Source: Hirundichthys speculiger
Lineage: Eukaryota; Chordata; Actinopteri; Beloniformes; Exocoetidae
Reading direction: 5' to 3'
Assembly (NCBI GenBank): GCA_018398805.1
Contig: JAGFBZ010001279.1
Coordinates: 1,971,501 to 2,035,500 of the forward strand
DNA: 64,000 nucleotides
Shown: in pieces, positions 33,909 through 45,269 of the stretch
How the letters are laid out: each line of letters starts with the position of its first letter
Position numbering within the stretch: the stretch's first letter is position 1
Made by a program: the position numbers and the translations under genes
The notes under the pieces: generated by a model
What the model was told of the DNA's origin: nothing
What the model saw: only the letters and a program-made list of their open reading frames with translations
Databases searched by the model: none

Positions 33909-35253
33909 TTGTAGCTGTGTGCGGTTCTTCCACACACCACTGATTGTGATTGTGGCTCCTGATTCATAAATTTATATTGTTAAATTGCCAATATTCCTTG
34001 TTTCTTCAGACTTTGATCATCCAATCCAACAAACAACACCAAATGAAAAAAAAAAAAAAAAAAAAAACAATAAAATAAAAAGCTGCTTGGCAATTTCCAG
34101 AAAAAATTAGTCAAATCTTTCAGATTCGACTCTCAGATTTTTGACAGAAGGTAAGAGGCCAGTGAGGGATCAAGTCCTTACAGCTGGATGGTCAAAGTAA
34201 AAAATGAAAGCGCTGAAATACATTTTATTCAAACTTGTTTGGCCAGTTTCAAGAGGAACTAAAAGCTGTGAATACAATAACCCTGTTACAGAGACAGATG
34301 CGCTCTGGAGATCCCCTTTCATTCTGCCTCCGTTCTCCAGCTGTGCATTCACAGTGATCACAGTCCCTAAAATCCCTCGTGTCTCTGAACACTGACTGCT
34401 TTATTTAGTTTTTTGCTGTGTGTTTAGCCTCAGCTTGGTTGTGACAGCGGACCTGAATGGCGCTCTCAGCCCAACGACTCGTCTCCCACTCTCCCTGTGA
34501 CGGGATGACGATCCTCTGCTAGGAGTTTTACAGTCAACTGTTCTCCAGTTAGGCTTTTCCATCCTGTCAGTTTCACACAGCACTCACCCACTACTCCGCT
34601 GTTGATTCCTCCAATGGTGGACCGGGCCCGTAACCTCTGCAGAACAGAGTGTTGCCCCACAGTCTCTTTCTCTGTTTGGTCTTGTTCTGTATCAGTGTTT
34701 TATCTCCCAGATTGTTTGCACCGGTGTCTCATTTGTCTCTTGGTTTATTTAAGTCGGGTCTCTTCTCCTGTTCCTGGCTGGTCCGTCTGGTTCTTCTCCA
34801 TGTTACCTCCTCTGGTCTCTCGCGGTTTCCCGTCCCCTCCAGATGTTTTTGCCCCTTGCTCTTCTCTGTTGTTACTTTGTTTTGTACTTTTTGGAGTTAA
34901 GATACGTGTGGCCTACTCATGTCTCCCTGCAAACAAAATCTAACATTTTGCATTTACAAAACTGACTTAAAGCCACATTGTTCATAATTCTTTATTTTTC
35001 ATGTCTGTTTTGCCAATATCTTTTTTTTTTGCATCCTTTTTCTTGGGCAGCTAAGTGATGTATAAATCTAGAAACTGCCTTTAACGTCTCTACACACAAG
35101 TGTGTTCATATGTGAGTCCCTTCTTGAAATTGCCTTGTGCATTAAAAACATTTTTTTCAATAACATTAGGCTTCAGGGAGGGCATTTAAAGGAAGCAAAG
35201 CTTGCAGTATGCACATACTGAGGACAAATGTGTACATGTAGAAGTGAGGCATA
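33909..35253. other. No gene seen; poly-A and pyrimidine-rich block
   Basis: Poly-A at 34047-34068. The 34640-34930 part is pyrimidine-rich with TTTATTTAAGTCGGG and could be an old LTR or retroelement 3' part, but no ends are visible. The 113-codon frame at 34602-34943 has no domain. Confidence 0.3.
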
Positions 35254-35638
35254 ATTACCTCCGCCAAGGAGGTAATGTTTTCGGTGGCGTTTATCTGTCT
35301 GTCTGTGTACGAAATAACGCAAAAAGTGTGGATGGGATTTGATGAAATTTTCAGGAGTTGTCAGAAATGTGAAAAGGAAGAACTGATTTCATTTTGGCTG
35401 TGATCTGGAAGAAATCCTGGATTCCGGATCACTTTCAAATTTTCGATAACATTGCAATCAATGGGGCCGAAATTTTTTTTTTTTTCTCAATATCTCTGTT
35501 AATTATTGCCCAAAACTCATGAAATTTGACTCAGGGATTGACAAAGGGAACCTCTATCAAATGTCAAAGGCTGATCCGGATCTGATTCAGAACATGGATT
35601 TTATCGCAATCTGTAAATCGCTATATGTTGATGATCTG

Positions 35639-36915
35639 TTGAATTCTTACACATCAAGTGTTTTAAAGGTTTTGGATACCATTGCTCCCGTCAAGGTTAG
35701 AATGGTTAAAAGTAGGCAAAAGGGCCATGGGGAAGAGAAGATTCAGTCAGGGCACAGGAAAGGGAGTGAAGGAGAGCTGAATGGAAATGGTGCAAGTCAA
35801 AGCTCCAGATCCATTATGGGATCTACAAAGAAAAGTTGTGTGTGTTCAACCAAACATTAACCAACATCTCACTTCAGACTGGAACATTCCCAGAGGCCTT
35901 AAAAATTGCTGTCATTAAGCCTCGTCTAAAGAAGAGCAGTCTTGATGCCACAGTACTGAAGAACTATCGGCCCATATCAAACCTGCCATTCCTTGGCAAA
36001 GTCCTAGAAAAAGTGGTATATCAACAGCTTACTGACTTTCTCCTGTCCAACAATGTTTTTGATAGTTTTCAATCAGGCATCAGGCCCCACCACAGTTGAG
36101 ACAGCCCTGATCAAGGTGACAAACGATATTCGCCTGAACACAGACGCAGGTAAAGTCTCAGTCTTAGTTCTGCTGGAACCTAAGTGCTGCCTTTGACACA
36201 GTTGACCATGTGATCTTATGACAGAGATTAGAAGACTGGGTGGGAATCTCTGAAACTGCTTTAAACTGGTTCAGGTCCTATCTACGGGACAGGAGATACT
36301 TTGTTGAAATTGGTAACTGTGTCTCAGACCAAATGGCCATGACCTGTGGGGTTCCCCAGGGGTCAATCCTTGGACCCCTATTGTTTAATCTGTACATGCA
36401 TCCATTAGGCCAGCTAATACTCAGCTGTAATGTGTCCTACCACAACTATGCAGATGATACTCAGATCTATGTGTCACTGACAGCAGGAGAACATGGGCCT
36501 GTAGATTCATTGTGTCACTGCATCAAACAGATCAGTGTGTGGATGCAAAACAACTTTCTCCAGCTAAACTCAGATAAAACTGAAATCATTGTTTGTGGCC
36601 CACAGAAGCAAAGAGAAAGTGTTATCAGTCACCTTCAGACTCTCTCTAGAGAACCTAAAAATCAGGTCAGAAGTTTAGGGGTAATATTGGATTCAGACTT
36701 GAACTTTAACAGCTACATGAAACCAATAACATCAGCAGCTTTTTACCATCTAAAAAACATTGACAGAATCAAAGGAATAGTGTCTAAACCAGATTTAGAA
36801 AGACTAATCCATGGGTTCGTCTCCACCAGGTTAGACTACTGTAACGGCCTGATCACTGGGCTCTAAACCAGCTGTAAGACAGCTGCAGTACATCCAGAAC
36901 ACTGCTGCACGAGTC
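35639..36915 (+). pseudogene. L2-type LINE reverse transcriptase
   Basis: Pieces in order: KNYRPISNLPFLGKVLEK (35960-36013, N-terminal RT motif); FQSGIRPHHS before a frameshift near 36090; a decayed 'LLLDLSAAFDTVDH' box at 36160-36210; then an intact 208-codon stretch, 36240-36866. This last piece has [15 protein letters not shown] (36335-36390), the catalytic YADDT (36447-36461), LGVILDSDLNF (36679-36711) and a thumb region ending RLDYCNGLITGL. The catalytic Asp pair is present. Frameshifts and the loss of endonuclease and C-terminus make it non-functional. Confidence 0.9.
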
Positions 36916-37800
36916 CTGACTAGAACCAGGAAATACAACCATATTAGTCCAGTCCTGAGGTCTCTGCACTGGTCCTGACTAGAACCAAGAAATACAACCA
37001 TATTAGTCCAGTCCTGAGGTCTCTGCACTGGTCCTGACTAGAACCAGGAGATACGACCATATTAGTCCAGTCCTGAGGTCTCTGCACTGGTCCTGACTAA
37101 AACCAGGAAATAAAACCATATTAGTCCAGTCCTGAGGTCTCTGCGCTGGTCCTCATTAGAACCAAGAAATAAAACCATATTAGTCCAGTCCTGAGGTCTC
37201 TGCACTGGTCCTGACTAGAACCAGGAAATACGACCATATTAGTCCAGTCCTGAGGTCTCTGCACTGGTCCTGACTAGAACCAGGAGATACGACCATATTA
37301 GTCCAGTCCTGAGGTCTCTGCACTGGTCCTGACTAGAACCAGGAGATACGACCATATTAGTCCAGTCCTGAGGTCTCTGCACTGGTCCTGACTAGAACCA
37401 GGAGATACGACCGTATTAGTCCAGTCCTGAGGTCTCTGCACCGGTCTTGACTAGAACCAGGAGATACGACCATATTAGTCCAGTCCTGAGGTCTCTGCAC
37501 TGGTCCTGACTAGAACCAGGAGATACGACCATATTAGTCCAGTCCTGAGGTCTCTGCACTGGTCCTGACTAGAACCAGGAGATACGACCATATTAGTCCA
37601 GTCTTGAGGTCTCTGCACTGGTCCTGACTAGAACCAGGAGATACGACCGTATTAGTCCAGTCCTGAGGTCTCTGCACTGGTCCTGACTAGAACCAGGAAA
37701 TACAACCGTATTAGTCCAGTCCTGAGGTCTCTGCACTGGTCCTGACTAGAACCAGGAGATACGACCATATTAGTCCAGTCCTGAGGTCTCTGCACTGGTC
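36916..37800 (+). repeat. 59-base minisatellite, 15 units, inside L2
   Basis: CTGACTAGAACCAGG recurs exactly every 59 bases from 36916 to 37742, and a last partial unit starts at 37801. That is 15 units (885 bases) with substitutions but no length change. The unit corresponds to the LINE codons for LTRTRKYDHISPVLRSLHW. As 59 is not a multiple of 3, the array destroys the frame. Confidence 0.97.
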
Positions 37801-38309
37801 CTGACTGAAAACAGTTCTGTTTAGATGTGAAGATGATGACTGGAAGGATTTTATCTGCACTCTTCATTTTTAATTTAATTTATTTTTCTTTTTAATTAAT
37901 TTTTAATTTAATTTATTAATGATTATTTTTATGCTTGTATGGAATGATTCTATTTGCCTTCTTGTGATTTTATGCATCTGTAAAACACTTTGAATTGCCT
38001 TGTGTACGAATTGTGCTCTACAAATAAACTTGCTCTGCCTATATGGGAGAACTGTTGTGCTTGGTGGAGGTCTGCGCTCTCCGAGTGCTTTTCTAGTTTT
38101 TACTGTTGGACTGAAAGATTTCGGGAGTGTTGATATATGAAATGTGAATAATTAAGAAAAATCAAAGAGCCTTAAACCAAAACAGCATTGTAATATCCCT
38201 AAATGCTTCAAAGAGTTGAGGGGTTCTGCGGTTCATCTGCTGGCGACTATGTGCAAGTTCTTCTACATAATGAATACTCACAGTGTCTTTGAAAAATCCA
38301 CAGTACAGA

Positions 38310-38565
38310 GACAGCATTTGTGAAGATCATAAGAGACCTCAGGCTTAATGTGGATGTGAAGAATTGATCTGTTTTCTGCTTGATTTGAGCGCAGCGTTTG
38401 AGTCCACAGCCTGGTCAGCTTCTCTGAGACTGTACAGAGAAGTCTTTGTTATGGATCAATGTACATCTAAGAGGGATAAAACTAAGGGATGTGTTCCTCA
38501 AAGTTCAGTTTCAGGCCTAATAACTTGTGGTCTTTTTATGCTCTTTGAAATGTCATCATAGGCAT
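38310..38565 (+). pseudogene. L2-like reverse transcriptase fragment, very decayed
   Basis: Readable pieces on + include ETSGLMWM, FCLI-AAFESTAWSASLRL (the 'DLSAAFDT' box as DLSAAFESTAW) and GCVPQSSVSGLI, a degraded form of CGVPQGSVLGPI. Order and spacing fit an L2/CR1-group LINE. There is no tail, and it is probably older than the copy ending at 38038. Confidence 0.65.
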
Positions 38566-38969
38566 GGTATCAATTTCCAGGCTTTATGGTGCTGCTCTGT
38601 TCAAATATTTTCCTGCTGCACATCAGAAAAGATTAATGAACAAATACAAATCGTGCTCAAAGAGGAACAATCAATCAAATACTTCTCAACGAAATAAGAT
38701 TGCTCGCCAAATTGATAAAACTAACGCAAATAGACCATTGTAATATTAGCATGCAAATTGACCGAACTAACATGACCGTGACAGACTTGAGACAGATTAA
38801 CATAAATTGCGAACGTCATTTGTCACGTGAGCTAAAGGGAAGGTAAACAAGTCTTTCAGGCTTCATGGTAATCATCAAGAAAAATCCAGCCAAAAGCTGA
38901 TTCCTAATGGCATTAATCCAAATGCAGGTGATAACGATTCAACCCCCAACCAAGAGAAGGAACATGAGT
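38566..38969. other. No gene seen
   Basis: AT-rich; no recognisable repeat or gene. Confidence 0.3.
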
Positions 38970-40020
38970 CAATTCAAATTTATTTCTAACACATTTAAAA
39001 CAACTGCAGTTGACTCAAAGTTCTACGGAGGCTAAAACAAATAAAAATCCATAAATCAACAATACTGCGATGGACTGGCGACCTGTCCAGGGTGTACCCC
39101 TGCCGAAGAGAGCTGGGATAGGCTCCAGCAGATCCCCCTGACCCTGCAGAGGATGAAGCGGGTATAGATAACGGATGGATGTGTAACCTAGTGGAATAAA
39201 AACACAGGTTAAAAGTAATAATATGATGGATGGAAATCAGCAATAAAAATGAAGAAATATATCCAATAAAATAAAATAAAAACAGAGCAAAACAAATTAG
39301 GTTAAAAAAATGCTAATTATATTGAAACAATGACAAAACTTACAAAATACATGCTAAAACAGTATAAAACATAAATTACAATAAAATATAATGAAGAATG
39401 TTATAAATACACCATAAAAAATACATGCAAAATAATTGATTGAATAATAACTCAACTGAAGTAAATTCACAGAAGTGTGATGGTTCAAGTTACCTGACCT
39501 AATTACGAGCTTCATTAAATAGGCACATTTTTAGCCTAATCTTCAAGCTAGACAGAGTGTCTGCTTTATGAACACTCGCTGGGAGTTTGTTTCACAACAG
39601 AGGAGCCTGGTCGCTGAAAGATCTGCCTCAGGTTTGTTTCTAGAAAATCTGGGAATCAAAAGAATTCCTGCAGTTTACGAACCAAGTGCTCTGTTGGGAC
39701 AGTATGGAGATGAGATGAACTTGGCCATTAAGAGCTTCCAAGATTTTTAAATTCAATCCTGGACTTAACAGGAAGCTAATGAAAACAGGCTTAAAATTGG
39801 TGCAATATGATCTCTCCTGTTTATCTCCATCAAAACTCTGGCTGCAGCATTTTGGGTCAGCTGGAGGCGGTTCAGAGTAATTTTGAGGCATCTAACCAGT
39901 GTGGAGTTGCAATAATTCAATTTTGATGTGACAAAAGCATCCATTTTTCTTTCTGAGATAAGATTTTCCTGATTTTAGTAATATTTTGAAAGAAAGCAGA
40001 TCTGAAAGCTTGACTACTGT
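38970..40020 (-). repeat. Old dispersed repeat, unclassified
   Basis: It starts TCAATTCAAATTTATTTCTA, the complement of a LINE-like '...aaataaatttgaattga' tail, and continues with A-rich sequence. A block I associate with a common fish repeat follows (39560-40010: 'ctgcagcattttgggtcagctgg', AGTTGCAATAATTCAATTTT). A GATG-tailed element is inserted at 39064-39183. A minus-strand retroelement 3' end is likely; the family is not assigned. Confidence 0.4.
39064..39183 (+). mobile_element. GATG-tailed short element
   Basis: Core TGCGATGGACTGGCGACC, then TGTCCAGGGTGTACCCCTGC, GAGCTGGGATAGGCTCCAGC and GAAGCGGGTATAGATAACGG ending ATGGATG. This is the best-preserved copy of the family in the window. 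Confidence 0.8.
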
Positions 40021-40402
40021 TAGATCCCCCAGTTTTGGTTCAGTCTCTGACTAGCAGAGTCTGTCACCGGGACCAGCTCTCCATCTCTTCGGGTAAGAAG
40101 TTGTGGTCTAGGGGGGTTCACCTCGCTAAGATTTCCTCAACTTATTTAAGCTGGTGTCGAGGGGATTCGCCTAGCTCTCACTGCATACAACTTCCAGCCG
40201 TATACCCTGCTTCCCCCAATAGCCGAGACCTAAGAGGAATAGCCAATTGGCTCAAAGTCCAGCTATCCGGTCACGTCTGTTAATTTGCAGCTCCCCTCTT
40301 AAGATCTGGGCTCTTGTTACAGGCTAGGATAAATTTAGTGGCTTGGACAGCAAGCCGCAAGGATATTTGACAATATTATGACTAGAATAACCCATAAGAA
40401 CC

Positions 40403-41094
40403 TGTGTGTTAGTGCAGAGGCATAAACAAGTCTTCAAAATTCTGGATACAGATGTAATGTCCACAACGACATCTTATGATAATTTTATATTTATTAAAGC
40501 AGATTTAGCAAGGTTAAGCAGCAGCATTCATTGGTTATACAAATTGATTCTACTTGAAAAAGGGAAAAATTGAGCTGTAGCTTACGAATCAGTTCATCTG
40601 GTTGGTCCAAGGACAGGCTGAGAGACGCATGTGGCCACTCTGCGTTTTCAAGGCCGCGGGCAGTGAGAGAGAGAGAGAGAGCTCAACGATCAGGCCTGCA
40701 GGTACGCTGATTCGGCCCCTCCTCCTTGCTAGCGGTGAGCTAGGCTAGGCTAACCAAAAAGGCTCCAATTATTCCTTCAAGAATTGGGAAAAATTCGTCG
40801 ATCCTGTTCCAAGCGTCTTTCTGTCTTCTTTTCTTGAAGAAATTCCTTCCAGTTAATCCTCCGGATGGGGGTCGCTCGTCCAGGTCCCAGCTAGTCCTTC
40901 TTCTTCAGAAGTCGCTCCAGGAATCCACGCAGAGTCCCTCTGCCTTCTCTTTTTATGCGCTCTCTCTCTCCTTGCTCGCCCTGCAAAGCCTTCATTTGAT
41001 TGGTTACCCAAAATTACAGAGGTGTACATAATTATACATAACCCTCCTCGTTTTGGCTTCTCCCTCATACATTATTCATACACAGTGTCACACA
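40403..41094 (-). mobile_element. Possible LTR, minus orientation
   Basis: On the minus strand this interval begins TGTGTGACACTG and ends CACTAACACA (TG...CA). Inside are a TATA-like GCATAAAAAG (near 40955), a purine-rich transcript start region, and AATAAA (near 40493). That order (U3, TATA, R with poly-A signal, U5) is LTR-like. No matching second LTR, target duplication or primer-binding site was found, and internal retroviral or Gypsy genes are absent. It could instead be unrelated unique sequence. Confidence 0.25.
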
Positions 41095-42299
41095 GCCATT
41101 TCATGGGTCAGAAGAGGCGTTTACCTAATTTACATATCATCACGACATCACAAGATCCTCCAAGGTTACATTGTTTGTCTGGGGCAAATACTCATTAAGC
41201 TAAAGCTAATCAGCTGAAGCTAATCCTTATTCAATGATTTATACCTCATGTCTGTCTTACAATGTCCTTAAGTGAGCCATTGCTGGATTGATTAGTTTTA
41301 ACCACAGAATGTGCGCCTCATTCACCATTTTTTCTGCACAAAGCCCACAGTCACTGCGTCACTGCTGAGGTCAGCGTGCCCCGCTACTTTCTGCACCTGG
41401 CCCGATCCAATGTCAGCCACGGGTACTAGTGTGTATTGCAGAGAAAATTCACTGTTTACAAACAGCAGACTGCTTTTCGCCATTGTTGTGTCTTGGTGGC
41501 CCGGAGCTGGCAGAATTATTTTGAAACTCGGCTTTGTTGACATTCCAATGAGGAACATGCGCTCCGCTCTGTCTGTGTCCGTCTTGACCCAACAAAAATA
41601 AGTTTTTCTTTTAACATACAAACTAACACAGATCTATTACAAAATTACTAATACATCTTGTTTCTGATCATTGACTAGAATCACACACACATTTCATACA
41701 TTTCATTGATTAGGAATTGATTACAAATCACATAAATTACCACCTTTCTGTTACTCCACTCCTGCCTTTGTTTTGACTAGCACTGGCTTGTTTACATTAC
41801 ATCACCTACTGCTGCAGCAGAGTCCTCACACTGTGGCTCACTACAACAAGCCGCTTTAACATACAGAGGTAATATTGATTATTGATTAGAAGCTGAGTTG
41901 ATTCCAACGTTTTCTCAGGGTCACTTGACACTACTGAATGGCTTCAAGGATCATTCCTGATCAAAGATAAAGATTCTTTACATCCAGGCCTGGAATTTCG
42001 TGATTTGAGGGACAAGGCCACTTGGCCTTCAAAGGGGGATTTTTTTTTTTTTTTAGGGCAACAAGGCCATAATTAAAAAAAAAACACAATATGACATGAT
42101 ATGCTAATAAACAGCACAACACAATTTTTGAATTCAGAACCTTGGATATTTTTATTAAGCTACCACATTGGACTTTTATCAAAGGGAAACAGACAACAAA
42201 ATAGGCAATGTCATTGACTTTAATTAGGTTATTACACAGCCATAAATTTTATTTAAATTGTCATCTAATGTTGAGGATGGAGAACCTGGGGTCTTCCTT
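41095..42299. other. No gene seen
   Basis: The 41311-41601 frames on both strands overlap each other and lack domains. The 41965-42110 part, with GGGACAAGGCCACTTGGCC, looks like a DNA-transposon end but has no partner. A T-run lies at 42039-42054. Confidence 0.3.
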
Positions 42300-42425
42300 T
42301 CATGAATTCATGAAAATTTCTTCAAAATCCATCCATAACTTATTATCTTGAACACAGACAAACAAACAAACAAACAGACAGATAAACGCCGGCAAGAACA
42401 TAAACTCCTTGGCAGAGGCAAAAAA
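42300..42425 (-). repeat. CCTCCGCCAAGGAGG dispersed repeat, copy D (partial)
   Basis: Reads TGAAAATTTCTTCAAAATCC, 'atccataacttattatcttg', a CAAACAAACAGACAGA run and CTCCTTGGCAGAGG, the antisense of the first 120 bases of the repeat. Confidence 0.65.
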
Positions 42426-42439
42426 AAACCAAACTCACG

Positions 42440-42823
42440 CAGACCTTGTCACCTGTCGTGATAAATCCATATTTCAGTAGGACTCCTGGTATTGTCTGTT
42501 AAGTTTTCTTTTTCTTGGAAGTCGTCAACGGTTCTTCTCTCTCTTTACTGTGCATTTTCCCCTTCACAAGGAAACTTGCCAAAGACGTCTGTTTCTTACT
42601 CATTTTGAGAATTGAGTTCAATTTTAGCGCTCAAGCGACCGAGATGTAACCCAGAGAATCAGGTCATTTTTCAAAATAAAACATTTTTCACAATAAAAGC
42701 TCGTTCAGACTCATATAAAAAAAAAAAACTAAAAAAAAAATATATTTTTTTCTTGCGCAGACTGGTACCAAGTGATCCACGGCCTGGAGGCCCGGGGGGT
42801 TGGGGACCACTGATGTATGGAAC
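42440..42823 (+). mobile_element. hAT element, 3' end
   Basis: The end GGGGGGTTGGGGACCACTG, preceded by CGGCCTGGAGGCCC and TGGTACCAAGTGATCC, is the familiar end of a vertebrate hAT family (complement of 'cagtggtccccaacc'). The interior carries TTCAAAATAAAACATTTTTC. The other end is missing or too diverged. Confidence 0.5.
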
Positions 42824-43478
42824 ACGGAATTTCAGAGTTTGAATCAAAGAAGCAAAGCTTCGCTGCACACATAGAAGAGAGACAGAGAAGTTGATTTGGC
42901 GAGAGAGGGATTATTAGAAGGCTTTAGTTTACGATAAAACAGCTGATTGCAGGAGACCGTTTACAGTGATCCCTTGCCACATCGCGGTTTGACTAACGCG
43001 GTTTTAGTCCATCGCGGATTTTTTTCAGAAATATATTATAATAAAAAAATCAAGAAATAATCGCTGAAATTCTGCGAAAATCCACCTCACAGCAGACGAG
43101 AGGCCTCAGCTGCCAGCGAAACATCAAACAATGACTCACAGCCTCCTGTAAGCAACAAAGAAACACAGACAGAACTCTAGAATCTGGGCGCTGTTTGGCC
43201 GAGACGCATTTACTACATTTACTACATTTACTGGGCGCATGCACGACGCAGCGACCGGCAGCAGTGGGAAGCATGTCAGTTTTAAGTTTGTTATTTTTTA
43301 CTTAAACTTTTAAAGGAGCCGTTTGTAAGATTATGGCCAAAACTGGTACTGCAGTCACTTTCAAAATACTGTTGAGCGGCGTGTACCCTCCCCCTCCTCC
43401 CCGACCAGAGGTTGCCAGGTCGGCTGCAGAATGCAGCAGGAACGTAGGCTGCCATGGCAAACGACGAGTCCTACACAG

Positions 43479-44450
43479 CAAGGGCTGGACTGGGACCAAA
43501 AAATGGCCCGGGCATTTTTGATCCCTGGCGGCCCACCATACGCCGGGGATCAAAAATGCTGGTTATTTATACGATATGCGGAAACACATGCTGCATGTTG
43601 TATACTATGTGCACATAGTGAAGTTTCAAAAATTAAAATAAAGTGCACACACACACACACACAGGTGATCACCTCCAAATAGCTATTCTGACCTCAATCT
43701 CGCCCTGCTGCTGGGTCTCATCTCTCTCCTCCTCCTCATCCTCCTCCTCCTCCTCTCCTTCTCCCTCTCGTCGTCCGCTTCTTCTCCGACAACCACCTGT
43801 TCACTCGACGGCCCCGCGGCCGACGGCCCCGCGGCCCCCGCCCCCGAGCTTGTGGTTCAAAACATTTCCATGATTTTGGCACATTTTGCTGCATCCACTT
43901 TTAATTTTTTTTGTCTCCGTTCTCTGAGCTTTTCTGCTCCTCCCTTTTGCTTTTGTGCTTTTTTCTCCATTTCCATACTCATCCACGAGCCACCACTCTC
44001 TCCGGTCAGGCCAAACGGCAAAATTTGGTCAGAACGGGTTGGGAGGAGCGGGCCAACGAGAGCTGAGAAATTTCATTGGACTAGCCCAATGTCCGTCAAG
44101 AAAATCAACCAATGGGCCACTTCGTGTCTTCGCAAGGCCTCGTCCCGCCTCCACCCCCTCCCTTCAGCAGAAAATAACGTTCATACTGCGTTCACATCAG
44201 CGCAGCACTGGAGCGATTGTCTGATTAGCTGTCAGTGTCTCTTTCTTGAGTTTGTTGAGTGTGTGTCGTCGTCGTCCCCTCCCCCCCTCGGAGATTTTCA
44301 TGAGCCGACTACCAGTCCGTTACCGTCGCGGTCAATAAAAACTATATACTTTTTTTTTTTTTTTTTTTTATGACAGACCTGGGCCGGCCCACAGATGTGC
44401 GTCGGCCCACCGGGCATTGCCCGGTACGCCCGATGGCCAGTCCATGCCTG
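43479..44450 (-). mobile_element. hAT element with perfect 8-base duplication
   Basis: The ends CAAGGGCTGGACTGGGA and (complement) CAGGCATGGACTGGCCA pair as imperfect inverted repeats. CTACACAG flanks both sides exactly (43471-43478, 44451-44458). A poly-T tract lies at 44351-44369. On the minus strand near 43801-43986 a lysine-rich peptide (KAKGRSRKAQRTETKKIKSG) resembles the start of TTF-type zinc-finger hAT transposases; no catalytic part remains. The long + frames here are fortuitous. Confidence 0.85.
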
Positions 44451-44663
44451 CTACACAGTAAGTTTATTTTCTGTTAATTATATTTAATGCTTTATGAAAG
44501 ATCTTTTCTTTCTTTGATCTTTCGTAACTAGAGGAAATATTTTCCCATTGAGGCGTTTCGTAACCTGAAAGTTTCGTATGTAGAGGCGTTCGTAAGTAGA
44601 GGTACCACTGTTACCTTGTCCAAGTAAATTAGCGTTAGCCAAACATTTAGCTATGAATCTTAC

Positions 44664-44836
44664 CTGTCCAGGAGAAAATCTGCAACGTTGGCGTCTGTCT
44701 TCAAATTCTTCTCCGCTTTCAGCCATCTCCATCTATCAAAGGCATCTCCTATACAAATCCTTGTTTTATTTCGGACCTTGTCACGACGTAACTCGGATTC
44801 ATAACGAGGTCTTTTAGGTTTTGGAAAGCTAGACAT
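44664..44836 (-). pseudogene. Transposon first-exon remnant with splice donor
   Basis: From ATG the minus strand encodes 57 residues starting MSSFPKPKRPRYESELRRDK, with RNKTRICIGDAFDRWRWLK and KTDANVADFLLD at the end. The donor CTGGACAG/GTAAGA follows. 'KTR..IG.AF.RWR.L......TDA..A.FLLD' is a pattern I know from repeat-derived fish proteins encoded by DNA transposons. The downstream exons are not in this copy. Confidence 0.6.
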
Positions 44837-45269
44837 TTTTTCATCCAACACGTTCGTAGCAGGCTGCTGCGATAATTAGAGCCAAGCTGGCAACCCGGAT
44901 GCCGAAACACTACTGACTTCGTGATTGGGAGATAGGTGGAGGGTGGCGCTTCAGGCCAAAACAAGAAATGACAACATCAACATCAGTTGAGGGCTGCAAC
45001 TCCTCTTTTTAAAAACGGGAATATCCTGGCTTGAGTGCTGTTGTCAGTGACATAAGTATTTGAAATGAACATGATTTTTAAATGTCTGTTGACATATCGG
45101 GGTCATTTTATGATTCGTTTTATTAGATCTCTTACATACGGCTCCTTTAAACTCGCTGTGCACTTTGAATTGATCAACCTCACTTTTGTGTGATTAAGAG
45201 TGTCATGATTCAGTGACATGGATCTGACTCTGATCTTTTTATTGGCGGTGCTGCGTCCTCATGTCACCT

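Larger units (their letters stand above)
35627..38038 (+). mobile_element. L2-type LINE, 5'-truncated, with target duplication
   Basis: Inserted in repeat copy C with CTATAT on both sides. It starts inside the ORF (VDDLLNSYTSSVLKVLDTIA, just before the reverse transcriptase). It ends in a short 3' UTR with AAAACACTTTGAATTGCCTT and GTGCTCTACAAATAAACTTG, the typical close of fish L2/Maui-type elements. A 15-unit, 59-base minisatellite occupies the end of the ORF. The C-terminal domain after the array is missing. Confidence 0.88.
35254..38099 (+). repeat. CCTCCGCCAAGGAGG dispersed repeat, copy C, split by a LINE
   Basis: The 5' part (35254-35626) starts ATTACCTCCGCCAAGGAGG and runs to AAATCGCTATAT. 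The 3' part (38039-38099) resumes with CTATATGGGAGAACTGTTG and ends CTTTTCTAGTTTT. Copies A and B are continuous at this point, so the 2.4 kb between is an insertion. CTATAT occurs on both sides (35621-35626, 38039-38044). Confidence 0.88.
43311..45150 (-). mobile_element. TTAA-flanked DNA transposon, invaded by a hAT
   Basis: Left end TTAAAGGAGCCGTTTGTAAG, right end CTTACATACGGCTCCTTTAA; the two are inverted copies with TTAA at the outer edges. TTAA duplications are used by piggyBac and Kolobok-type elements; I cannot decide between them. A first-exon-like open frame with a splice donor lies on the minus strand at 44664-44836. A further inverted-repeat end, GAGGTACCACTG with CGTAAGTAGAG words, lies at 44520-44611 and marks another old insertion. 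Confidence 0.78.

Noticed and set aside
43852..44373. 173-codon + strand ORF
   Set aside because: It lies wholly inside a hAT element with a perfect 8-base duplication and overlaps another frame; no domain.
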